From: an uncultured bacterium
GTDB taxonomy: Bacteria > Patescibacteriota > Gracilibacteria > Absconditabacterales > Absconditicoccaceae
DNA length: 42,608 bases
Direction: 5' to 3'
Assembly (NCBI GenBank): GCA_946611795.1
Contig: CAMOEC010000068.1
Location: 1 to 42,608, forward strand
A program made the position numbers and the translations under genes. The notes under the pieces were generated by a model. The model was not told the DNA's origin. It did no database searches and saw only the letters and a program-made list of their open reading frames with translations. Position 1 is the stretch's first letter, and each line of letters starts with the position of its first letter. Below, one piece after another: positions 31,548 through 42,608 of the stretch.

Positions 31548-32690
31548 ATGAGCGAAAATCTATGAGAAATTGTAGGGAAAATGCTTTCAATTGAGGACAT
31601 CTCTCCTGAAATACAGGAGCAATTAATGGAAGTTAAAAAGTGAATTGCGAAAGAATATGTTACAAAAATGGTTAAGGATAAACCATCTCTTATTATTATG
31701 AAGGATCAATTAGAATCTTTTTTAGTTAATGATTGATGAGTTAAAGATTTCTTTCTTGATATCTTTAGAGAACATGCTATTTGAATCTTAGCTCCTGAAC
31801 AAGTTGAGAAATTTTGTTATGTTAAAGAAAAACTTTCTTGAATGAAGGAGGTTCCAACAAGTGAAGCATTATCAGCTTTAAAATCTGATATTTTGGAAGC
31901 TCATTCGTTATGAACTGATCAAACTTCACAAACAAATGAATGAGAAGGACAATCTTCATCTCAAAGTACTTCTCAAGAAGAACAAAATCCTGTTGATTCT
32001 CAAGAATCTACTAGTGGTTCTCCAGAAGAATCAAACGATAATACTTCAGATGATTCTAATAATAGTCAGGAGCAACAAGATAATCAAACTCCTTCTACAG
32101 AAACATGAAGTCAGACAGCCTCTGAGCAGGTTGATGGTATTTCAGAAGCTCAATGACCTTTTATAGAACAGGTTTATAAAGCCGCAGCATCTCAGATATG
32201 AGTTTGATATAAGTGGGGTTGAACTTCACCTGAAACTTGATTTGATTGTTCTTGATTGTGGAACTGGGCATTTAAACAACAATGAATTAAGTTCAAGCAG
32301 CGTTTGACAGCAGAGTCTTTCTCTTTTTCTGATGTCGATATTACAAAAGATAAAGTTGGGGTTTGAGATTTTATGTATTGGGACCAAAAGCCTTGAAAGA
32401 AAAAACATAGTTCTATATATCATATTGAAATGGTTATTTCTAAACCATATCAAAAAAATTGAAAAATGTATGTAAGGACGTTAGGTTCTTCAACTGATGC
32501 AAAAGATGACTGTAGAAATTATGTTTGAAAGTGAGTAAGAGTTAGAGAAAGAGAAATGAAGGATTATCGTCATTATTGAAGACCTCCTTATTATTATCAG
32601 TTGGCTGAGTATCAGAGAACAGGTAATTCAAATAATCTTGTAGCATCAGCAAATAAACCTTCAAAAGAGATTATTGATAATGTAGCTTAA
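31548..32690 (+). CDS. NlpC/P60-family cysteine hydrolase with helical N-domain and low-complexity linker
   Basis: This 380-aa protein has three parts. An N-terminal helical domain (about residues 1-125) carries no signal peptide. A Ser/Gln/Asn/Thr/Glu-rich linker (about 126-195) follows, then an NlpC/P60 domain with GYKWGGTSPETGFDCSGLWN (catalytic Cys234), the VGVGDFMYWDQKPGKKK segment and SIYHIEMV (His292). NlpC/P60 enzymes usually cut peptidoglycan stem peptides or related amides. Without a recognisable signal peptide, export would need another route, such as a type IV secretion or holin-like system; the tandem membrane proteins at 8.5-12.9 kb might matter, but that is speculation. It is followed by a bidirectional terminator shared with ackA. 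Confidence 0.85.
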
Positions 32691-32698
32691 TTATAATA

Positions 32699-32739
32699 AA
32701 AAAAAGACAGTAGAGTTTTGATTCTCTATTGCCTTTTTT
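32699..32739. terminator. Bidirectional terminator between NlpC/P60 gene and ackA
   Basis: An imperfect 10-bp stem around an 8-nt loop is flanked by an A run on the left and a T run on the right, so it can act in both directions. Confidence 0.65.
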
Positions 32740-32750
32740 CGTATCAAGAA

Positions 32751-33941
<1,191 letters not shown>

Positions 33942-33974
33942 ATGTATTATGCAAAAAATAAAAAGCTGTTTTAA

Positions 33975-34002
33975 AATGTATTAAAATGGGGAGAGAATAC
34001 AA
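33975..34002 (-). promoter_or_regulatory. Putative promoter for ackA
   Basis: Minus-strand TTGTAT, a 16-bp spacer and TACATT lie about 34 bp before the ackA ATG. Confidence 0.35.
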
Positions 34003-34128
34003 GATTAAGTTTTGTGATAAAAACTCTATAAAGATGTTGATTTTTTTATTGCTTTTATTATTAAATATTGTGAAAAATTTGTTCATAATTTTTTGGTAAA
34101 ATGAATTTTATTTTTTAGTTCGTCATTG

Positions 34129-36243
34129 ATGAAACCAGTTTATAATGCTGTGGAATATATTGATCCTGAAAAAGTATATTTGTATAGTAATCAAATTGGA
34201 GATGATATAAATTTGGAAGTATATATTCAAATTTGAAGTGAAAAATTTGTTGATTATCAAAAAGAGATTTTTGAAGAATTTGTAGCAGATTTTGTTGATG
34301 ATATTAAGGATTCTATGTTGAGTTCTGAAGAAGTTGAAAAACGTTTGGAGAAATTTTTGCAGTGATTAAATTCAAAATTACAAGCGTTTGCTGAGAAACT
34401 TCGTAATGTCCCTAAATGTGAATTAAAGGGATATGTACAAATAGTTATGGATAATGCTGTAAAAACTTGGATGATATGAAAAGTATCAATGATTATTATC
34501 CGTGATGATAAGGTTAATTCTGTTTTAGAGAATTCTTATAATGAACAATCAAGTATAGATCAATTTTCTGACTTTATTTGATGAGATTTGGAAAGAGGTG
34601 ATTCATTACTTTATTTATGAGCAAAATTATCTGAAGTATTAGATCAACATGATGTTGCTGATATTGAATCTGTTTTGGAAAGAGAAGATTCTATGGCAGT
34701 ATTGGATTTCTTAGATGATCTTTTTGCCACAAGAATTGATAAGAAAGAAATATGATTTATGTGTAATTATTCAATTAATTGAATTGAATTAAAAAAAGCT
34801 CATACTTGAGGTAAACTTTCTTGACTTGCTTCAAAGTATACATCAAAAATTACTTGAAAGATTTCTTCTAAAGTTGATTTGATGAAATGGAAGAGAAAGA
34901 CTAATTCATTGTTTAATGATAATAAATACTATGCAATGGTTTGATGCCTTGTATTAGCTATTTTGTTTTTGGTTTGAGCTATATTTGCTCAAATGAAGTC
35001 TGCTCAGGAAAATAAGATTCAATTTCAGACATCAACTTGAGAGTATGTCGATTTAACAATTGATTCTATTAAACAAGATATATTTGCATTTAAGATTTTG
35101 GATCCTACATCAGATGAAAAGTCTGAAAAATATAATGAAATCTCTCAAAAGATTCAGGTTGTAGAAGATAATGGTTTATGGATTGAGGATGTTGAAAACT
35201 TAAAATCTGATTTGCTTCAAGCATATGAAGAATGATTTATGGTTCGCGTTATTAAGAATCTATCTCAATTTGATAATGAAAAAATAGGAAAGAAGACAAA
35301 GATATTTACTTTTACTTCTTCTCAAAAGGAAGCTTTATGAGATTTAGTTAGTATCGCTGTTGATTCTTCAGTTAATGTATGATGATCACAAGCTGCTCTT
35401 ATTGGAATTGTGAATGATAAGACTAGTGTAACTCCTGTTGCATACAATATGTGAGAACCAGCTAAGGCTTGTTCATTGAGTTTAAGTAAAAAATGATTGT
35501 TCTGTTATACAGACTGATGAAATCTTTTCTATGTTAATAAAACTTGAATAGAACCAATGGAAGTTGTTGATTGAGATTGGTCTACAACATCTATTTGAGG
35601 TATTTGAACTTATGGAAATAATAAATTTTATCTTTTCCAAAAGAGTCCAAATAATATGGCTAATGCATTGTTAACAAGATATGCAGTTAAACCAAGATCT
35701 GAAAGTCAGTATACTAATCCAATTACTTATTCAGTTGCTGCAGCAACTTGAACAGTGCTTCCTCAAGAATTGAATTGATTTGCTATTGATGGTAATTTTA
35801 TGGCATGGTGAGATGGTAACTTATACCAATTCTGGAGAAGTTCAAATATGTGATCTACATTAGAGATGCGTATTGTTGATATTGAATGATGAGATAAGAC
35901 AGCATTAAGTCCTTATTCAAATAATGTTAAGGTATTAGCTTCAGATGATTCTCCATATGTTTTCTTATTTGATAAAGATAATCAAACAGTGACTGCATAT
36001 GAGTCAAGTCCAGCAAAGACACATAGTAATTATTCTACAAGTTTTAAACTATATTATATGTTTAGATTTAAGTTTGCTCTTGAAACAGAAACTATTATTG
36101 ATGCTGCAGTACCTTCAAGTACAGCAGATAGACCTGAATTATATTTGTTAAGCTCTGATGGTGTAAATAAGATTAATGTTTATGAGTTTATTGATGCATA
36201 TAAAGAGGATAGAAATTTGAGAGCTATAAATGCTGCAGAGTAG
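34129..36243 (+). CDS. Single-pass membrane protein with PP2C-like (probably inactive) cytoplasmic domain and extracytoplasmic propeller-like domain
   Basis: This 704-aa protein has a soluble N-terminal domain (about residues 1-250), one transmembrane helix (about 269-288) and a large extracytoplasmic C-terminal domain. The N-domain pattern (VSMIIIRDDKVNSVLE, QFSDFIGGDLERGDSLLYLG and a helical SEVLDQHDVADIE) resembles the beta-sandwich of PP2C/PPM phosphatases, but the metal-binding Asp motifs are not evident. The assignment is weak and suggests a pseudophosphatase. The C-domain has repeated strands such as GLFCYTDGGNLFYV, GNNKFYLFQK and DGNFMAWGDGNLYQFWRSS, spaced like beta-propeller blades. 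It could be a sensor coupling an outer ligand to the cytoplasm. The next gene starts 26 bp downstream, so they are probably co-transcribed. Confidence 0.8.
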
Positions 36244-36269
36244 TTTTGTAATTGTGTTTTATAAGTGAG

Positions 36270-37325
36270 ATGAATAGGAAATTAGGTATATCTTTAATTG
36301 TTTTATCGGTGGCTGTTCTTGTTTCTTGAACAGCTTTCCTTATGAGTGAAAAAAATATTGTTGAAGATACTTGAATTCCTCGTATTCAGGTTAATATTAC
36401 AACTTGAGTTGTTCAACAGAATGTTTCTGAAAATAATAAATTATTATTTAAAGATGCCTTAAATAATGTTGATACATCAAGTTTATCATGAGATGAAATA
36501 ATTCGTTATACTATGGCATCTTTGCCTATGTGCTGAGTGCCAGGGCTTTATAGAATACCAAATGTTATTTCTGATCATGTTCAGAATTGTAGAAGGAAAG
36601 CAAAAAAAGGAAGTTTCCCTGATTGATTGTGAGGAGTTTTCTTGAATTCATATACTTATGATACTACTTCTCATTCTGTGGTTTCAATTACTTCAAGTTT
36701 TTGATTAAATAGTGATGGAAATATTCAAGTCGATTGATATAATCCTGTTTGTAGTAGTTTCCTTAATGGATTTCCTGAAGTGGCTTATACTGTAGTTAAG
36801 GATTGAAAATTCATTGATGAGTCTGCTAAGTCTTTCTTTACATATTCTTGAGCTGCTTATGCTTTGGAAAAGGGGCTATCTAAAGAATATTTAACAATGG
36901 TTGATTATCTTTATGATGATTGAATGCTATATATTAATCAAAATGATGAAGATTTGCCAATAAATTATTGAGTTGGTGCTTGGTCTGATGGTAGTTGAAA
37001 TTATTTTATAGCATGACATAGTGTTGAGGGTAAATTTCTTTATCAGATAAATGATATCTTGTTTGATCCAGGTCAAGGAAATGGTAATAAGGATAATTTG
37101 TTTGATGAAAGTAATAATAAATGGGATTCAAGGTGGTATTTTTGATGATTTAGAGATTGAAAAGTTATTGTGAATAGATTCTTAGAATATCATTATTTAT
37201 GAACAACTGTTTCTTTTTGAACAGAATGCGTTGATGGATATTGTTGGGATAAAACTAAGAATGCATCAGAATTCTTGTTAGAGAGTTGTGAACTTGATTT
37301 AGATACTTTTAATTTAAATTCTTAA
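36270..37325 (+). CDS. Exported or anchored protein of unknown function
   Basis: This 351-aa protein has an N-terminal hydrophobic segment (about residues 5-25) after a basic start, so it is exported or membrane-anchored. The rest has few charges and many Asp, Asn, Gly and aromatic residues, with about seven Cys (MCGVPG, HVQNCRRK, NPVCSS, TECVDGYCWDK, ESCEL). I recognise no family; the disulfide-rich, strand-rich pattern suggests an extracytoplasmic domain. It lies 26 bp after the propeller-like membrane protein and only 9 bp before alaS, so all three are likely in one transcript. Several Gly residues are TGA. Confidence 0.8.
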
Positions 37326-37334
37326 TATAAACTT

Positions 37335-38909
37335 ATGTTAAATTTAACTTCAAATGAATTAAGAGAAAAATGGAAAAGCTTTTGGCAATCAAAAGGTCAT
37401 GTAAACTTACCAGAGGCTTCTTTAATTGCAGATAAAGAATCTACAGCTTTGTTTAATGTTGCATGAATGCAGCAATTAATTCCTTATTTGGCAGGTAAAG
37501 AACATCCATTGTGACATAGATTATTTAATATTCAAAAATGTGTAAGAACTGTTGATATCGATGAAGTTTGAGATAGTTTTCACCTTACTTTTTTTGATAT
37601 GATGTGAAACTGGTCTCTTGGTGAATATTTTAAGGCTGAAGCAATTCAATGGAGTTATGAATTTTTGGTAAATGAATTATGATTTGATCCTAAAAAATTA
37701 GCAGTAACAGTATTTGAAGGAAATGCTGATGCTCCAAGAGATGAAGTTGCTGCCGCTGCTTGGCAAAAAGCTTGAATTCCTGCAGATAGAATATCATTTT
37801 TGCCTGAAAAACATAATTGGTGGAGTCCAGGTCCTGTTTGACCATGTGGACCTGATACTGAAATATTTTATTGGGTTGGATCATCAGAATTTCCACCAGA
37901 AGGTTCTAATGTAAAGGATGATGAAGATAATTGGATGGAGATTTGGAATAATGTATTTATGGAGTTCTATAGAGATGAGAAAGGCCATTTCTCAAAATTA
38001 TCTCAACACAATGTTGATACTGGTATGTGATTTGAGAGAATGTGTAAGGTTCTACAATGAAAAGATAGTATTTATGAAACAGATCTTTTTGCTCCATTTA
38101 TTTCTCTTTTAGAAAAAACAACAGGGTTAACTTATAAGTGAAATGAGAGAAAGTTTAGAATTGTAGCTGATCATTTGAGAACAGCATTTATGTTGATTAA
38201 TGATGGTTTAACTCCTTCTAATGTTGGTGCTGGTTATGTTTTAAGGATGATAGTTAGAAGATGTTATTATAATTTGATTCTTCTTAAGAAATTGAACAGT
38301 GAAGAATTAAGTAGTTTTGTTGATGCTGCTTTTGTTTCATTTAAGTGATTAAGAGAATTTGATGAAGATAGAATTAAGAAAACTTTAATTAATGAAATAT
38401 CTCAATTTGAGAAAACTATTGCTAAAGGTAAATGAATATTAGAAGATTTATTGAAAAATGCTAATGGTAAGTTAGCTTGAGATCAGATTTTTATGCTTTA
38501 TGATACTTATGGATTTCCTTTGGAAATTACAAAAGAAATAGCTGCTGAGAAAGGTGTTGAATTGGATTTGGAATGATATAAGAAAGCATTAGAAAAAGCT
38601 AAGGAAAAATCTAGACAAAGTACAAAAGTAATGTTTCAAAAAACTGCTGATTGGTCTAAATATTTAGAGGGAATTCCTGCAACAGAATTCGTTTGATATT
38701 GAAGTCTTGATTTCCAAGATGCTAAGTTATTAAAAGAAATAGATACAGAAGAGGGACAAAAGATTCTAATTTTTGATAAAACCCCTTTTTATCCAGAGAT
38801 GTGATGACAGAATTGAGATTCTTGAAATGTTGTTTTAGATGATTGACGTGAATATACCATACTTGATGTTCAAAAAACAGCAGGAGTTATTCTTCATTTT
38901 GTAAAATAG
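37335..38909 (+). CDS. alaS: Alanyl-tRNA synthetase, N-terminal catalytic part ending inside the editing domain (split or truncated AlaRS)
   Basis: This 524-aa protein matches the N-terminal 60% of AlaRS, the class II enzyme that charges tRNA-Ala. It starts [19 protein letters not shown]. Motif 1 to motif 3 landmarks are present: [58 protein letters not shown], the [11 protein letters not shown] and [15 protein letters not shown] motifs, and the [14 protein letters not shown] and [13 protein letters not shown] segments. It enters the editing domain at FYPEMGGQNGDSG and stops at a TAG after VILHFVK. The editing zinc site (HxxxH, CxxxH) and the C-Ala dimerisation domain of a normal protein of about 870 aa are absent, and no continuation follows. 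EngB starts 27 bp later. Confidence 0.93.
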
Positions 38910-38936
38910 TGGCTTTATTCTTAGAAAGATTCTTTA

Positions 38937-39515
38937 ATGTTAATCACTTCAGTTAAGTTTTTAAAATCAGTAGCAAAAGTTAAAGATTGTCCTTTAGAGA
39001 CTTTTCCTGAGGTGGCTGTTATAGGTAGGTCTAATGTTTGAAAGTCTTCTTTAATTAATATGTTAATGTGACAAAATATCGCAAAAGCTTCTGATAAGCC
39101 TGGGAAAACACAGCTTATTAATTATTTTTTAGTAAATGAAAAATGGTATTTTGTTGATTTGCCATGATACTGATACGCTAAATCTAGTTTGGAATCTAGA
39201 AGAAATTGGATAGATGAAACTCATAATTATTTCATAACAAGAAAACCTCTAGTTTTGTTATTGGTTGATTGAAGTATAACACCTCAAAAAATTGATTTAG
39301 AGTTTATGCAAAGTCTTGAAGAAGAGAACTTAGATTTTGTTATTGTTATGACAAAAATTGATAAAGCAAATCAGAAGACGGTATCTCAGAACTTAAAATT
39401 ATTAAAGCAGCAAGTTCAAAAAACGATTTCTTATTTACCTGATATTATAATGTCTTCTTCTGTTAAGAAATCATGAAAAGATGCTATACTTTCATTGATT
39501 GAAAGATATTTATAA
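38937..39515 (+). CDS. engB: Ribosome-assembly GTPase EngB (YihA/YsxC)
   Basis: This 192-aa protein has the usual EngB length. It is a circularly ordered TrmE-Era-EngA-class GTPase needed for late 50S ribosomal subunit assembly. The G motifs are complete: G1 [16 protein letters not shown]2 [14 protein letters not shown]3 FVDLPGYGYAKSS, G4 VMTKIDK and a G5 SSSVKKSGKD. The P-loop Gly before Lys is a TGA codon, strong direct evidence for UGA-Gly. It follows alaS by 27 bp and is probably the last gene of that operon; the histidine kinase 68 bp downstream has a possible own -10 box (TATAAT at 39567). Confidence 0.97.
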
Positions 39516-39583
39516 CTATTTAAGCTTTATTTAAGGTTGTTGATTATATTAAAGTCGTTTTATAAGTATAATATTCGAGAAAC

Positions 39584-40921
39584 ATGTTCAAAAATTTAAA
39601 AACATCGACTCAAATATCGTTAAAATTTACTGTGTTTTCTGCGATAATCTTGTTCTTTGTTGCATGTTTTATGAATTTTTTCTTTTTTTCTTTTTGGTAT
39701 TTTGATTTGAAAAATCCTCCTTTTATGAGAAATGAATTCTTTAAGTGACCTCGTGAAATGATGGAGGATGTTAAATGATTAAGTTGAAATATTGTTGCTG
39801 ATAGAGGTGGAGATAGATGTCCTGATTGAATGTGTAAGCCTGATGAGAATAAACATTTTAATCCAGAGCAAAATTTTCCACAACATAGATTGCGTTTAAA
39901 TTATGGTTCAGATGAGGCAAAAGAGTTGTTAAGTCAGAAGAATATCTTAAATATTTATGTTGTTGATGGATATTATTTATATTTGCAAAGAGACTGAGAT
40001 TTTTTGCAGGTTAATAATGTGACACCTCATGTGCAATTACAATATTCTCTTCTTTGGATATCTATTGTTATCTTAATTGTTGGTATTGTTTTATCTTATA
40101 TTGCATCTTTGTTTTTTGTGAAAACAGCGTTGAAAAAGTTGAATGCTTTAAATGACGCTCTTGAATCCTTAGATATCGATCATTTGCATCATAGAATTCA
40201 AATTGAATGAGCTGAAGATGATGAGATCAATAAAGTAAGTATGAAGTTTAATCAAGCGTTAGAAAAAATTTCAAATCAAACATTGTGATTAAAAGATTTT
40301 GTAAGGAATGCATCTCATGAATTAAGGACTCCTTTAATGTGAATATCTACTTTGGTTGATTTGGCTCGTAAATCAAAAAACTATGATGAAAGTTTAAAAG
40401 AAGTTAAGGAGGAAATAAAAAGAATGGATGAGCTGTTGGATGCTTTGCTTTTGATTACAAGAATTGAGGAATCTGTTAGTTTAGATAAAGAAGAAAATGA
40501 TATTGTTAAGTCATTAAATTCAACATTAAGGCAATTGGCAATGGAGTTTGATGATAAAAAGATTATTGTTCATCAAGATATACCAAGTAAGCTTGTAAAA
40601 AAAGTCCATAAACAATGATGGGAAAGTATTATGACAAATCTTTTGAGAAATGCTTTTAAATATGTTCCTAATGAGTGAGAGATAAAAGTTAGTTTGAATG
40701 AAGATTGTTTTAAAGTTTGGAATTCTTGAGAATGAATTGCAGATGAAAATTTACAGAAAATATGGGAAAGGTTTTGGCAATGAGATTCATCTAATTCGGA
40801 TAGAAAAAGTTTTTGATTGTGACTCTATCTTTCAAAGCTATTTGCTGAGAAACAGTGATTTGAAATCTGATGTGAAAGTGAAAAATGAAAATGAGTAACC
40901 TTTATATTAAAATTTAATTAA
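39584..40921 (+). CDS. Membrane sensor histidine kinase
   Basis: This 445-aa protein has the standard two-helix sensor layout: helix 1 at about residues 12-38, an extracytoplasmic sensor of about 110 residues, helix 2 at about 151-175, then HAMP-like, dimerisation and ATPase domains. The sensor contains a Cys-Pro-Asp-Gly-x-Cys-rich piece (GGDRCPDGMCKPDE) with two nearby His residues, a possible metal or redox-sensing site; that is an inference. The H box FVRNASHELRTPL has phospho-acceptor His245. The N box LLRNAFKYV and G2 box SFGLGLYLSK complete the catalytic core. The response regulator begins 1 bp after the stop, so the two are one operon and a cognate pair. Confidence 0.95.
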
Positions 40922-40922
40922 A

Positions 40923-41582
40923 ATGGCTCTATCATTATTATTAGTTGAAGATACAAAAACTATAGCTGAAAGTATTAAAAAATATTTGGAATTGGATTGA
41001 CATACTGTTATGTGGGTTGATCATTGAAGTTATGCGAATGAATTAGTAAAACATCAAGATTTTGACATTATCCTTTTGGATTTGATGCTCCCTTGAGTTG
41101 ATTGAATAACAATTGCTAAAACTATTAGGTCAGTACATCCTGAAACACCTATTTTGATTATGACAGCAAAATGAGAATTAGAAGATAAATTGGAGGGGTT
41201 TGAAGTAGGAGCTGATGATTATTTGGTAAAACCATTTGATTTAGAGGAATTAGAGGCGAGGGTCTTGGCTCTGGCAAATAGATTACCTCAGAAAGAGGAG
41301 TTGTCTTTTTGAGATATTGTTTTGGATAGAAATCAGAAAAAAGTATTTAAGTGAGGAGAGGAATTGAAATTATCATTAAAGGAATTTCAGATTTTGGAAA
41401 TGTTAATGTTGAATCAATGAGTTGCTGTTTCGAGGCTTGATATTATAGAAGAAATTTGGTGAGGTGAAGCTTGATTTGAGGAAGATTGAAAATTGGATGT
41501 TTATCTTTCAACGATAAGAAGGAAGGTTTGAAAAGATTATATTGAAACAATTAAATGATTCTGATATAGAATGAATAAATAG
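40923..41582 (+). CDS. OmpR-family response regulator
   Basis: This 219-aa protein pairs with the preceding histidine kinase. The receiver domain has LLLVEDTKT with acidic pocket residues Glu9/Asp10, phospho-acceptor Asp53 in ILLDLMLPG, the conserved Thr (LIMTAK) and the Lys (LVKPFD). The C-terminal winged-helix DNA-binding domain includes [12 protein letters not shown] and the C-terminal strand ending GFGYRMNK. OmpR-type regulators usually activate or repress promoters in response to membrane signals. Its stop lies 5 bp from that of the convergent tatD. Target genes are not evident. Confidence 0.97.
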
Positions 41583-41586
41583 GATA

Positions 41587-42390
41587 TTATTTATATAGAT
41601 TGAAAAAATTTTCTTTAACTTGTTTTCGAAGTTGTTCTTCTGGGATATTTATTAGTTCTCCTATATATTTTCAGATTTCTTTAACTCTTTCTGGTGCATT
41701 TAAGGTTCAGCGGAATCATTGTGGTGAAAGATAAGGAGCATCTGTTTCTATTAATAGATTTTTTAGTGGAAGTATTTTTATGCTTTCTCTCAAATTTTCT
41801 GCGTTTTTATACGTGATGTTTCAGCAAAATCATATGTATAAATTATTAAAGGTTTTAAGCATTGTTTTTATTTCATCAGTTCAATATCATCGGCAATGAA
41901 TATAAACGGTGATGTTTTTAAAATTTTTCAATATTTCATAGGTTTCATTAAATGCGTCTCTAGAATGAATCATGATTGGAAGTGAAAGTTCTTCAGCTAG
42001 TTCACATTGAGAATTAAAATATTGTTGTTGAAGTTCTAAAGTTTTTCATTCTGGGTCATAATGAAGATCTATTCAACATTCACCAATAGCAACAACGTAT
42101 TCTTTATTGTTAAGTATTTCTTCTTTTAGCTCTATTTTTGTTTTATTATAATCTTGTCCGATTTGTTCTACATCACAAGGATGCCAACCTAATGCACATT
42201 TTACAAAAATGTTAGGGTATTTTTTTTGAACGATTTTTGAAATACAGAGTCAATTGTTGTTATAAACTCTATTAGCTCCTGCATTTATTAATCCTTTTCA
42301 TCATATATTAATAAAATTTTGGAGGAGTTCTTCTCGGCTTTTGAATAATTCATCTTGATTTAGGTGGGTATGAGAATCAAATATATCCAT
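41587..42390 (-). CDS. tatD: TatD-family metal-dependent DNase
   Basis: This 267-aa protein matches TatD, a TIM-barrel metalloenzyme with 3'-5' exonuclease activity on DNA. The metal site is complete: DSHTHL at residues about 5-10, AIGECGID with the Glu, IMIHSRDA with His, VYIHCRGYG with His, and IETDAPYLSPQGFRG with the Asp and the downstream conserved loop. The length is normal. It is convergent with the response regulator. The gap 42391-42552 separates its start from the bL9-like gene and holds only that gene's promoter. Confidence 0.96.
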
Positions 42391-42480
42391 ATTTAAGCAA
42401 TTAATTAAAATTATTTCTTCAAGTTTTTACCGTTTTATTAATGAAAAACAATAAAAAGACGAAAAATTAACGAAAACCAA

Positions 42481-42508
42481 TTGCATTTATGATTAAAATC
42501 AGTATAAA
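42481..42508 (+). promoter_or_regulatory. Putative promoter for the bL9-like gene
   Basis: TTGCAT and TATAAA are separated by 16 bp, about 44 bp before the ATG at 42553. Confidence 0.45.
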
Positions 42509-42552
42509 ATTCAACTGAACTTTATTTTACTTCCGTAAAGAAGCGTGTTAAA

Positions 42553-42608
42553 ATGCCAAGGAGATTAGTTAAAAACAGAAACATTGAAGTAATTTTATTA
42601 CAAGATGA
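42553..42608 (+). CDS. rplI: Ribosomal protein bL9 (partial, N-terminus only)
   Basis: Only 18 codons are visible before the window ends. The piece RNIEVILLQD resembles the start of bL9 (usually M-x-VILL-x-D), preceded here by an extra basic segment of about 10 residues (MPRRLVKN). No TGA is present. The call rests on one short motif, so it is tentative. The window edge truncates it; nothing can be said about the rest. Confidence 0.55.
   Translation, partial: MPRRLVKNRNIEVILLQD

Overview
The window is AT-rich bacterial DNA that only reads sensibly if UGA is glycine (translation table 25). With TGA as Gly, 33 genes cover almost all of it. TGA falls on invariant glycines: the EngB P-loop, UvrB motifs V and VI, the AlaRS GGQ motif, the SHMT Gly sites and the histidine-kinase G box. 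TGG still encodes Trp. This code is known from Absconditabacteria (SR1) and Gracilibacteria (BD1-5) of the Patescibacteria/CPR, so the window most likely comes from one of these; I cannot tell which.

Layout. 1-4.5 kb: 3' end of a giant soluble protein of unknown function. 4.5-5.2 kb (-): the C-terminal half of UvrB. 5.5-8.4 kb: a glycosyltransferase with its two GT-B domains in swapped order, a small membrane coiled-coil protein, and a polysaccharide pyruvyl transferase (envelope glycan genes). 8.5-12.9 kb: two tandem paralogous polytopic membrane proteins. 12.9-14.8 kb (-): glyA and pduL. 15-19.3 kb: FKBP lipoprotein, small membrane protein, DnaQ exonuclease fused to a decayed DinG-like helicase, HExxH metalloprotease. 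19.3-20.8 kb (-): htpX and lemA. 21 kb: a strongly promoted 73-aa membrane protein. 21.3-23.4 kb (-): the N-terminal half of UvrB plus a small partner gene. 23.5-28.4 kb: a lipoprotein and a 1,416-aa Cys-rich surface protein. 28.5-31.3 kb: pth, a stand-alone DnaE PHP domain, and a CorC/HlyC protein (-). 31.5-34 kb: NlpC/P60 hydrolase and ackA (-). 34.1-39.5 kb: two membrane-anchored extracytoplasmic proteins, an alanyl-tRNA synthetase ending inside its editing domain, and engB. 39.6-42.4 kb: histidine kinase, response regulator, and TatD (-). The right edge starts what looks like bL9.

The main result is repeated breakage or rearrangement of normally single-chain conserved proteins: UvrB as two complementary ORFs 16 kb apart, DnaE reduced to its PHP domain, AlaRS cut before the editing active site, and a glycosyltransferase that looks circularly permuted. 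This resembles the split genes of Nanoarchaeum equitans, another reduced symbiont. A DnaQ-DinG fusion has lost its Walker A motif. PduL plus AckA would make ATP from acetyl-CoA; GlyA makes glycine.

Promoters look like sigma-70 sites (TTGNNN and TATAAT-like) with mostly 16-bp spacers. No tRNA, rRNA, CRISPR array or insertion sequence was recognised, and no gap between genes exceeds 300 bases.
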